Below, piece after piece: positions 33,641 through 42,599 of a stretch of DNA of 45,338 bases. The position numbers and the translations under genes were made by a program. The stretch is from Haplomitrium mnioides (Eukaryota; Marchantiophyta; Haplomitriopsida; Calobryales). The notes under the pieces are model-generated. The model was not told where the DNA came from. It ran no database searches and worked only from the letters and a program-made list of their open reading frames with translations. The stretch is taken from the NCBI GenBank assembly GCA_049999725.1, contig JBNGIS010018357.1, forward strand, positions 1-45,338. The letters are read 5' to 3'. Within the stretch, counting starts at the first letter, position 1. Each line of letters starts with the position of its first letter.

Positions 33641-35050
33641 TTTGGTAGACATAAATATTTGCTACAGTAAAAACATATGAAGAGATCATTGTTGCACAAC
33701 AAGAGAAGTTGGTGAAAGAGATGAAAGGATTGATTTTCTTCCAAGATAAGATATGGGTTCTTAATAATGTTAAGCTTTGCTCTAAGATTTTATATGAAGC
33801 ACATAATAGTGCTATTGGTGGTCATGTTAGAATTGAGAAGACTTTAAACAATCTTCAACGAGTTTATTAGTGGCCAAAGATGCATTTAGATGTAGAGGCA
33901 TATGTTTGGAGTAGCTTGGCTTCTCAACAAAACAAGGCTACCAACTTTAAATATAGAGGCTTGTTGCAATTGTTATCAATCTCCAGTCAACAATTTGAGC
34001 ATGTCAGTATGGATATTGTGTGTGAGCTACCTTGTACTTCTATGGGGTATGGTGATATTGTTGTTTTTATGGACAAGCATAGCAAAATGATTCATATTCA
34101 TCCAACTACCAAATCAGTGATTACACTTGAGTTAGCACAAATTTATTTGGAAGCAATCTACTCTCGTTATGGTGTTTCCAAAGTTATTTTTTTTTACTAA
34201 GGCACTCAATTCACCAACATGCTATGTCTACTGCTTACCACTTGAAATCTGATGGTTAAACTAAACAGGACAGCCGTACCATTGAAGATATGCTACGAGC
34301 TTTTACTTTGGAAGAACAAGAGGAATAGGATTGGCTACTACCTTTTATGGAGTTATCGTACAATAAATCCATCAATAGTTCCACACGCGTCACACCTTTC
34401 TTTTTGATGTATGGTGAGCATCCAACCACAATCTCTAGTCTTCAACATGCATCAACGTCGACCTCTAAGAATCCAATTGTTGATGATTTTCTCCATTGTC
34501 TACACCACGGAATTCGACGAGCCAAGGAAAAACTGGAAGTTGCTCATAATCGACAAAAGCAATATGTTGATACTCATCATCGAGAGGTGATCTTTGTTGT
34601 AGGTGACCAAGTCTAGCTCTCCATGTCCAATCTTCCTTTGCTTCATTTGTGTAAGTTTAGTGCTCTCTATGTTGGTCATTTTCTCTCTCTACTCGTATTG
34701 GAGAAATGGCCTATCACTTGGTTTTACCTCCTTACACGAAGATTCATCTAGTCTTTTATGTCTCTTTCCTTGAGGCTTTTGTCCCTCGTTCTTTTGCTTT
34801 TACAAGTATCCAAAAATCCTCTCCGTCACTTGAACTTATTGATGGTCATGAAAAGTATGAGGTTGAACAACTCCTGAAAAAACGTACATTGTGCCATGAT
34901 TGTCGTAAGATTGTGGAATATTTGGTTCGTTGGAAAGACTACCCTATTTATGAAGTTATTTAGGAGCCATTGGAGAATTTTGCTAATGCCTCCGCACTTG
35001 TCCATTCTTTTGAGAACTCTCTTACTCGCAACAAGGATGTTGCCTTTTAA
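33641..35050 (+). pseudogene. Chromovirus integrase with chromodomain (broken)
   Basis: The core reads FEHVSMDIVCELP, then GDIVVFMDKHSKMIHI (33880-34200). The second catalytic Asp is lost: a stop stands in front of GTQFT. About 15-20 residues after GTQFT are missing, and the Glu of the D-G-Q-T-E motif reads Lys. The C-terminal part resumes with RVTPFFLMYGEHPTT and YVDTHHREVIFVVGDQV (34347-34616). A chromodomain follows near 34850-35020: EVEQLLKKR, then VEYLVRWKDYP and EPLENFANASALVHSFEN, with one Trp codon changed to TAG (34961-34963). The frame ends at TAA 35048-35050 beside the polypurine tract. Chromodomains steer insertion to particular chromatin. Confidence 0.88.
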
Positions 35051-35062
35051 AAAAAAGGAGGA
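35049..35062 (+). other. Polypurine tract
   Basis: AAAAAAAAGGAGGA lies one base before the 3' LTR start and overlaps the end of pol. This is the plus-strand primer of reverse transcription. Confidence 0.85.
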
Positions 35063-35063
35063 T

Positions 35064-35655
35064 TGTAATGCTCACTAACTTTAGTAAGCCATAGCTAAAA
35101 ATGAAGAAAGATATAGTGTCAACTATGTCTAGAAAGCTATTACTAAGCTAGAATAGAAAAAAATGGTTGCTATTATAGAGAGTTGGACACGCGGCAAGAG
35201 GAAAAAAAGTCAATGAATTAAAGTGAAAGAAGGAGTCTAAATAAGGACATGTGACAAACGGAGAACTAAAGTAAAGAAAAGGTTCTAAAAAAAGAACATA
35301 TGGCAGAAGAAGAACTAAAAGATGAAAGGTTCTAAAGATATGGATACGTGGCAGAAGGAGAACTAAAGAGAGATGGAAGGTTTTTAAGATAAGGACACGT
35401 GGCAGAAGGAGAATAAAAGTAAAGAGTGGTCAAATCAGAGTGAGAGAGAAAAAAATGGTCTAATTAGAAGAGGATAGAAAAGAAACCAATGGGGTTCCTC
35501 CACTTATGTAAGCAAAGAGCTTTCTATCAAGTATACAAAGAAGGGAGAGTGCCTTGTTTGGCATCTCTTGCTTTGTGGGTTCTTGAAGTTCATTGTGTGC
35601 TTCTCTTGTATGTGTTTATGCCAACTTATGTGTAGTATATGTGTAAAGTGTTACA
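35064..35655 (+). repeat. 3' LTR of the chromovirus
   Basis: It starts TGTAATGCTCACTAAC and ends GTGTTACA, and is the partner of 29445-30038. Several dozen scattered differences from its partner are visible by eye, so the insertion is not recent. Confidence 0.92.
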
Positions 35656-35686
35656 ACATAGAGATCTAGTTTATTTATGGGCTCAA

Positions 35687-35735
35687 GAGTCCATGCGCGT
35701 ATTGACTCTTTGATGTCTATGTGTGCATGAAAAAA
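35687..35735. repeat. Near-palindromic words beside the chromovirus
   Basis: GAGTCCATGCGCGTATTGACTC is followed by a second, weaker word, TCTATGTGTGCATGA. They continue the intron array interrupted by the chromovirus. Confidence 0.65.
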
Positions 35736-35816
35736 ACTCGACAAGCAAAATTATTTTCCAGTAATTCAAACAAACTTTCAAAGAAAAATTAGCGAAGGAA
35801 AACAAATATACTTACC

Positions 35817-37290
35817 AACAACTTCTTGAAACTCAAATAGAAAGATTACATTTTTTATTCTTCTGTGTGGTTGGGATATTCTATCTTAGCTTCCTTCCAA
35901 GAGCTATAGCACACCTCTGAACAAAATGATTTCACCATAGTGGCCAAAACTACATGCCTCTCTAGCTCTCAAGATATTTCATTGATTAAAAGCTCTTTGA
36001 CTTCCACCCGCTTCAAAACTGAAATTTTAATTTCAAAATAAAGACCCTCAAAGTATCTCCAATGCATCTACTTCATGTCCTCTATTCTTAGTGAACCTTT
36101 GGCCTTGGGTTTCTTGCAGTTGACAAGGTTCTTCTCCCATATACTAAAAGGGCTCCGTTGCAACTCTCAGAACTCTCCACTTCGAAAGACCAGCTAGAAC
36201 CAATTATCTTGAAAAGTCACTATCTTCTCAAGAGTTGACTTTGGTTTGATCTCTAAAGTCTCCACCACAAGTTCTCTTTTTAATTTCAAGTTCTCTTTTT
36301 AATTTTTGGGATAACACTATCTCGTTCTTCACTAATCATTGATGCCAATACTCGAAATTTTGAATTGACATCACTTATGAACTGGTAGCGTTGGTCATAG
36401 TTGTCATCAATTGCAAAATTTGAGCTTATGTTGGTGTAAGCCTCACATAAACGTAGCAATTGCATAGCAAAAGCATTGGAATCTTTGCTCCATGCTTTGT
36501 AATTAAGAGATGCCTTGCGCAAGCACTATGATTGCCTCCTACAATCTTGTAGTGATACTTGTAAGGGTTCTTAATGTCAAACTCTGACCTATCATTCAAC
36601 ATGTACTTCGGGTCCAAAACCTGAGTAAAACAAGAATGCTCATATTTTTTGGTGAGCATTCTCTATGCTAGAAGCTCCACAAAATCTTCATTCAGTTCTC
36701 TAATCTGAAATGGTTCCTAATGATAGATTCCAAGTTTTGGCAAGTTCATGTTTTCCAAGTAGATTGTAATAGTTTCCTCTTGGACTCTACACCAATGGAT
36801 TGCAGGCTCCTTGATTTTATTCTTGTCTTCTTGAAACACTATTTGATGATCAACTTGCTCCCTCTCTTAGAATGTCTGGATCCATTTGTGTACTTGCCTC
36901 TTTGATCTTGATGTTGGCGGCTACACATGCTCTAGCTTAGCGTCCTCATTACAACTTTTAGAGGAGGAGGAGGATGGTGTTGCCAAACAAGAGTTTGGTA
37001 GAGATGGCAATCGGACAGGCTCCTCCTAAACCAGCGATGGTGGTAATGGTTTTTTCCTTGATAGAGCTAACTTCTACTTTTTTAGAGCCTCGGCTAGCTC
37101 TACTTTCTTCCATTTTTTTTGCAAGTGACGGTCTACCTGTTGCTACAGTAGTGAATGTCACTTTACTTGGATGAAAGACACATTGTACCAAGCTTAAACC
37201 TTGCTTTATTTTCTTAAATCTTCAAACTTAATGCAAATTTGATGAAGTCTCTCTCCACTTGCTCCGCTTCCAGGTAGGCATTAGCAAAGT
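35817..37290 (-). pseudogene. ParB-like region of the methyltransferase-like gene (broken)
   Basis: The minus strand from 37290 opens with FANAYLEAEQVERDFIKFAL after an acceptor TTTTTATCAG. A Ser/Lys-rich linker follows (36958-37190). The conserved block (near 36426-36700) reads FQIRELNEDFVELLA, then VLDPKYMLNDRSEFDIKN and YHYKIVGGNHSACARHLL, then a YVYVRLTPT segment. The helix, strand, Gly-Gly-Asn-His-Ser and Ala-Arg-x-Leu order resembles ParB/sulfiredoxin-fold domains, which in phages and bacteria often accompany DNA methyltransferases. This similarity is a judgement by eye. A further block ends SFYLSFKKLL at the donor near 35816. Stops and shifts are frequent, and exon borders inside the region were not resolved. 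Confidence 0.4.
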
Positions 37291-37429
37291 CTGATAAAAA
37301 TTGTGAAAATTAGAAACAAAAAACAAAAAGGAGTTAAGGATTGTTAAAAAAAATTAAAACAAAAGTAAATGATTGTTGTTTATCACAGACACTTGTCAAC
37401 AATCTTTCTAAGAACTCACAAACATTGAC

Positions 37430-37620
37430 CAGTGTCCATGTTTGTATGGATTCGGAGTCAATGCAAGCTTGGACTTGGGAGTTCTTATCTGTTAAGACTC
37501 TACATCCCATACGTGCATGGATGATAATAGAGTCCATTTGAGCTTAGACTCGGGAGTCCTTGCTCAAATAGACTCTTGAGTCCATACACGCATGGACTTC
37601 ACAGTCCAATACCCACATAG
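37430..37620. repeat. Array of near-palindromes in the first intron of the methyltransferase-like gene
   Basis: Words include TCCATGTTTGTATGGA, CCCATACGTGCATGGATG and AGTCCATACACGCATGGACT, joined by spacers such as GACTCTTGAGTC that are palindromic themselves. The result is a chain of alternating inverted repeats about 40 bp apart. Confidence 0.75.
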
Positions 37621-37678
37621 ACAATGGTATGTATTATAAAGTATGCATCAAATAAAAAAAAGATATACAAGGTGTTAC

Positions 37679-38038
37679 CTTGCTGTTGTTGTAGGCCTCT
37701 TGTAGATAGTTGGTAAATGGATCAATTGGCTTTATTTCATTGAAGCAAAGTTTCTTGGGCAACGCGTTGAATAGTGTGATCATATTTTAAGATTGTAAAA
37801 GAAGCCCAATATGAGCTATGTGCCTTTTACGAATCATAGTAACTTGGACCAAAAGACCCTTATTGAATTTTGCACCTTCACCTTGGAAAAGGTAAAGTTG
37901 ATGGTTGATGTCTTTGATGGCTCCGCAACAAACTAGCCATTTGTTGGCTAATTTGTGAGGCTAAAGAATCTTCAACACACTTGCATACCGATAAGACTTC
38001 CGTTGAGCTAGTTTTGCAACATTGGTCTAAGATGTCAT
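37679..38038 (-). pseudogene. First exon of the methyltransferase-like gene
   Basis: From ATG at 38036-38038 the minus strand reads 120 codons without a shift, including RKSYRYASVLKIL, HKLANKWLVCCGAIKDIN and NALPKKLCFNEIKPIDPFTN. It ends at the donor AAG|GTAACA. Only three codons are stops (TAG, TAG, TAA). I do not recognise a domain here. It is the 5' end of the gene facing the promoter region shared with the DUF7869-family gene. Confidence 0.55.
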
Positions 38039-38489
38039 TTTCTCTGACGTAGAAAATCGTGAAAATAGGAAGGAAAAATATAACATAATAAGTTCATAGA
38101 GAACGTAAAGAACCAAAAGGCCAAATCACAAGAAAATGTGAAAATGACCACAACAAGGAAGCAAAAATTGGAAAGTGAACTTGCAACAATGGGAAGAAAC
38201 TTTGCATTGTCACTTTTTTTATACTTGAAATTCAAAGAACATATTTTTTTGTCAAAAAATGAATCATAGAGCTCGTAATATGTAGGTTTTCATGGTCCAA
38301 AAAACATTAGTATATAAACTCGTTTCATCTTTCCAATTTCTTTTTTTTCATTTCCATCACAAAAATTTCACTCTTTTTCTGTTTTGTGAAATTTTTTCCA
38401 AAATACATATTTTGAGTATACATACGTGAACTATGAATATTTGCTAAAATACTTCCTTCAATTTTCTCACTTATTATTATTATTTTTAA
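38039..38489. promoter_or_regulatory. Head-to-head intergenic region (possible two-way promoter)
   Basis: These 451 bp separate the start codons of the methyltransferase-like gene (minus) and the DUF7869-family gene B (plus). It is AT-rich. On the plus strand TATATAAAC at about 38313 could serve as a TATA box. Copy A lacks the matching region because the gypsy element replaced it. Confidence 0.4.
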
Positions 38490-38711
38490 ATGGCTGAAGT
38501 GTTGAAAAGGAAGAAGAGGTTAGAATTTCATGATTCAATTTCACAGAAAAAAATGTTGCTTTTGGCCAACAACTTGAGATTGTTTTAAATCGTTGTTTTG
38601 AGGTAGTAAGTGTTGGAATACTTAAAGTATGAAGTGTGATGGCTAGTATTTTTGGGAAAATAGAAATTATTGAACAAGATACACCAATAGAAGAAGATCA
38701 AGCAAGTGAAC

Positions 38712-38820
38712 CCTATGCGCGTATAGGATCAATGAGTGAACCCAATGCGGCGCATAGGATGAAGGAGTGAACCCTATGTGCATATAAGATAAAGGAGTGA
38801 ACTCAATGTGTGCATAAGAT
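38712..38820. repeat. Near-palindromic words before copy B coding blocks
   Basis: CCTATGCGCGTATAGG at 38712-38727, then CCAATGCGGCGCATAGG, CCTATGTGCATATAAG and TCAATGTGTGCATAAG, each preceded by GTGAAC-like spacers. This is the same array as at 17388-17463. Confidence 0.75.
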
Positions 38821-40477
38821 TCAAGACTCAACCCTCTCCACGCAATTGATATTTCTTGCCAATCAAGCAATCAAAGTTTACTCTTTCCAATTATTACTCC
38901 ATAAGGTCAACATAGAGATGTTCAAGATGGTTGTGGAGCTTTCTTTGTCATCAAAAGATTCAATTTTAGAGGTGATACGTTGTCACTATTGGCATCACTC
39001 AAACAACAAGTGAATTCTAAGCAAGTTGAACCTTTGAGCAAGATAGGAAGATTCTCTAGAAACCAAAATCATTTGGAGGAATCTTCAGACGACCCTTTAG
39101 GCAATGATTTAAGCAAAAAGTCTAACACTTAATATTTGTATAGAGTTCTCGCCAAGAACACCAATTGTTTTAGAAAAAAAATTCCTTCTATTGAATATGT
39201 TGATGAAAATATTGTTTTGGCATGGTCATGTTCTTCTACATCTAAAGGTGGTCCACATTGATCCAAAACTTATTTTCAAAAGAACAAAAATGTTAGTGAT
39301 GATGCCCAATATCTTAAAGATAATGTTTTATTTCCAATCGTTGGATCGACCTATGGACCAAATCAACCAACAAAACATAAGAGTTCTTTGTCTAGGCTAA
39401 AACCCAAACAAGCAAATACTTTACGTGACAATTCTTTGCCGAATGTTCATCATGACAAGAGCTTTGTGAAGAAAAAGTTTTATCCGATATCAAATTTTTA
39501 ATTAAGGAGAATTTCATGTTGTCAAAATAACTATTTGTCGTTGTGCAAGATATACTTTTAAAAAAATACGAGAGAAACATATTTTTGACAAACCATGAAG
39601 AATTGAGATATTACACTGCAGTGGAGAATACGAAGAAAAGACTCTGATGTTTAAAATTGATTTACTCTGCCTAGCGGTGTTGTTGTCTATAGAAGAACCT
39701 TCAAATTAATGTCATCAATAGGCAATGATAGAATCCAAATGACTCTAAATCTCAAGAATATAGATTCTAAAGACATTTTAGGAAATAGAGAATTATCTAC
39801 TAAAGGAGTATTCATTCGTGAATAGATGGACAATTTCATCCTGTGACACTATGAGAGAATGCCCACTCATGAAGTTTATAACTTGTTGGATAATTTTACA
39901 AAATAGGAAGTTTGTGACTACTACACAACTCATTTGAAAGAGAAAGATTCAAGTTGCATTCTTAATTTTTCTCGTTTTACAAAACATTGGAGAATGCATT
40001 TTCCAAATCTTAAAATTCCAAAATGCAACAGATTTCTTGTTTGTAAAATCTACAAAGAAATAAAGTTATTGTGGCAAAAATCCATATTGGAGTTCAACAA
40101 AGGTAACAAATATTCTATCATTTGAAACCTACAATTGTTGTGATGCTCTTTTTACGAGACTCAAAGCTTAGTTCTAGAGATGTCATGCTTTTTCAGCTTA
40201 ATGTAACAAAAAATTGGTTTTATTGAGTTTTTTTTCAAATAAGATTTGAATCAAAAAACCTTAGCATTTGGAGTTGTGAGGACATACTCTATGCTCCTAG
40301 AGGGTCTATTGCTTTTAGTTTGAATCCAAAGCACAATGAAAGTGAAATGAAGTAAGGAAATTGCTCTGATTGTTTGTTGTGACCTTAGGTTTGTGCCAAG
40401 TTTTGCTATTGTTGCTTTCAATCCAAGCCTAATCCGAGATAAACAACTTCAAGATTTGCATGTGTTGTATATGATCT

Positions 40478-40585
40478 CATGCACGCATAGGCTTTGTTTA
40501 TTTTTCTTTCAATTCCAATTGCGACTACTATCAAACCAAGCCAATACATTGATGTTGTTGTTTTTTATCCTATGTACGCATAGAG
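40478..40585. repeat. Near-palindromic words in the intron of copy B
   Basis: TCATGCACGCATAGG at 40478 and CCTATGTACGCATAG at about 40569, at places equivalent to 19337 and 19467 in copy A. Confidence 0.65.
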
Positions 40586-42599
40586 TCGACGCTAACATTG
40601 AAATTGAAGTTCCAATTTGTGAGCTCAAAGACGCAAATCTTGTTTTTCTCCTTTGGAATCTCTTACGTATTTTGAGTCAAAGACAAGTAAGAGGTATTTG
40701 TTTCTTTAAGATCACTTAGTTATTGTGATGCTATTATGATTCTCCTATATTTAAATAATGCAAACTAGACTTTTTATCTTTTTTTTCATCTCTTCTATTC
40801 CAAACATTTATTAAAGTTGCTTTGAATCTTTTTTACACCTCAAGTTATCTTTTGAGATTCGAGTCATCAAGATAGGTTTCATTAAACTATTTATATCTTT
40901 TTGATGCTTTGGAGTGATGCAATCAAACTTAATCACCAATTGTTTCCTCATCATGACCAACAACCGAAAGAGAGAACAAAACTAGCAAACCATCGAAGTA
41001 AATGTTATGCTAATGTTCAAAAGTACTTGGGAACTATGATTGATGGAATGGATCAAAAGAAAAAAAAAACATTCTACACTAGCTTTCACCACCAAAAAAT
41101 ATCAATAAAGATTGTTTGGTGAGTGTGCATATTGTTGGTGCCTTAACATTCAATCATGCTCTTTCTTCAAAGCTTTTGTTAACCTTTGAAAATTTGAGAA
41201 GTGACTCTATATTGACAATTATAGTGCTCAATAGAATATGGTATGACTTTGAAGAGTCATTGCCTCCTACTTTGTATCTTCAATTAGACAATACATTATG
41301 AAAGAATAAGAGTTCCATCTTATTTGGATATCTTAGTCTCCTTATTGCCAAGAATGTTTTCCAAAAAATCAAGGTGAAATTTCTCATGGTCGGTCATTCT
41401 CACGATCAAATCGATCAAATATTCAATAGATTCTAGAAATGTTTTAAATGTGTCAAAGCTTTTACAACAACAAGTCTTAACGAGACACTACAATTATCCT
41501 ATAATCTTAAATTACAAGTAACTCTTTTGATGGATTTAAAATTGTTTCTTCAAAAGATACGTGATATTACCTTCAATCAACAATTCAAATTCAATATGAG
41601 TGATTCAAAAGCAAATACTTGGAGCAAAAATTTATCAATAGATGAATTTTGGCTACGTCGAGATGGTATTTGTCAGCTTAAGTGTCTACCTCAAGTGGAC
41701 ACACAGGTTTAAGCTCAATATTGATTACTCTGAAGGCATATTTTGAAATCAAACAATCTCAAAAGGAAGAAAAAGAAGTTGACGTAGAGAAAGCAATCTT
41801 TACAATTAAAAAACATAAACTAAAACTGCTACAAATTCTTTACAAATTTCGATATTCAATGGTGGAATGATTTTTTTCTTTTCTCAACAAGAGATTTTCA
41901 CTTACATTCTCGAAAGAAAAAGATAATGAGTCAAAACAAAAGTTATCTTTCTACCTTCACAATCGGCAAATATTTGTAGTGATTATCAAATTGTTTGTCT
42001 AAGTTCTTTGTTTGATGCTCACCAGCTAGAGAAAGATGTTCTTGTAGAACACAATCTACAATAGAGCACATAGGCTGCAAGAAGGGAGTGTTTCTCATCA
42101 TACCAGATACGGGTACAAATTTAGCAACCTACATGAGGTGAATGCCAATATGTTTATTTTTGTTGTTGCATCATTTGATCCAAAGAGTAGATCATTTTGG
42201 ATTGCCAAAATTCTAGAAAAAATTTCATTTGATGAGGAAAAATCTCCCATCTTAAAACAAGTACGTGTTCAATAGTTTGCTTGTGAGATTTTTGATACAT
42301 TTTTTGGATAATAATTTCTAGAAAAAATAGTAGCAACAAAAGGGAAACGCAAATCCAAACTACTTTTTGATGTACTTGATGTAGCACAATTCACAATTTT
42401 GTCTTTTGATTTTCTTCTCATAAAAAAAAACCAATTGATAAAGACCACTCTAACTACCATTAAATCAAATCTATTTGAGTATAAAATACACAAAGCAATC
42501 AATTTGGATATGTTTGAAACAAATTCAATCAACATTGTCAACACTAAGGTAGACTGTGTCAATCTTGATGAATCCGAAGAAGCCAATACGAGTGATTAA

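Larger units (their letters stand above)
29445..35655 (+). mobile_element. Full-length Ty3/gypsy chromovirus, 6.2 kb
   Basis: Paired LTRs of 594 and 592 bp, both bounded by TGTAA and TTACA, enclose an iMet primer site, gag with zinc knuckle, protease, RT, RNase H, integrase, chromodomain and a polypurine tract, in chromovirus order. Flanking 5-mers are GCATG (left) and ACATA (right), which would be a target duplication only if two G-to-A changes occurred. It sits inside an intron of the methyltransferase-like gene, in the opposite orientation. All coding parts are broken. Confidence 0.93.
28338..38038 (-). pseudogene. Multi-exon ParB-like / DNA methyltransferase-like pseudogene
   Basis: At least four coding blocks lie on the minus strand: 37679-38038 (start and first exon), 35817-37290 (ParB-like region, perhaps several exons), 29088-29273 and 28338-28985 (methyltransferase exon). 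Good splice donors follow three of them (AAG|GTAACA, GTTG|GTAAGT and ATG|GTAAGT). Without the inserted chromovirus the intron between 35816 and 29274 would be about 330 bp. Introns hold the same near-palindromic words as the neighbouring DUF7869-family gene, which starts 451 bp away on the other strand. Nonsense codons, mostly TAG and TGA, and some shifts make it inactive. That the blocks form one gene is inferred from order, strand and splice signals. Confidence 0.5.
38490..42599 (+). pseudogene. DUF7869-family gene, copy B (broken; likely transposon-related)
   Basis: It may begin at ATG 38490 with EVLKRKKRLEFHD. After an intron bearing near-palindromic words, frames give LASLKQQVNSKQVEPLSKIG (near 38990), then FPNLKIPKCNRFLVC (near 40000) up to a donor AAAG|GTAACA (exon end 40102). 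After an intron of about 0.8 kb come HHDQQPKERTKLANH, then MIDGMDQKKK (41036) and VGHSHDQIDQIF (about 41388), where the V-G-H-x-H-x-x-I-D motif is intact, unlike in copy A. The C terminus ends EEANTSD at TAA 42597-42599; copy A also ends TSD. Numerous stops and shifts inactivate it. The family is widespread in eukaryotes, with no assigned reaction that I know of; a transposase role is inference. Confidence 0.65.

Noticed and set aside
36958-37191. Open frame as a separate small gene (minus strand)
   Set aside because: It lies in the Ser/Lys-rich linker of the methyltransferase-like pseudogene and has no start or end of its own.
29336-37620. CRISPR-like array from the repeated palindromes
   Set aside because: Repeats vary, spacing is irregular, no cas gene is present and the DNA is from a plant nucleus.
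38390-38440. Similarity of CCAAAATACATATTTTGAGTA to the end of copy A near 22995
   Set aside because: Only about 40 AT-rich bases agree; too little to claim a repeated terminus.
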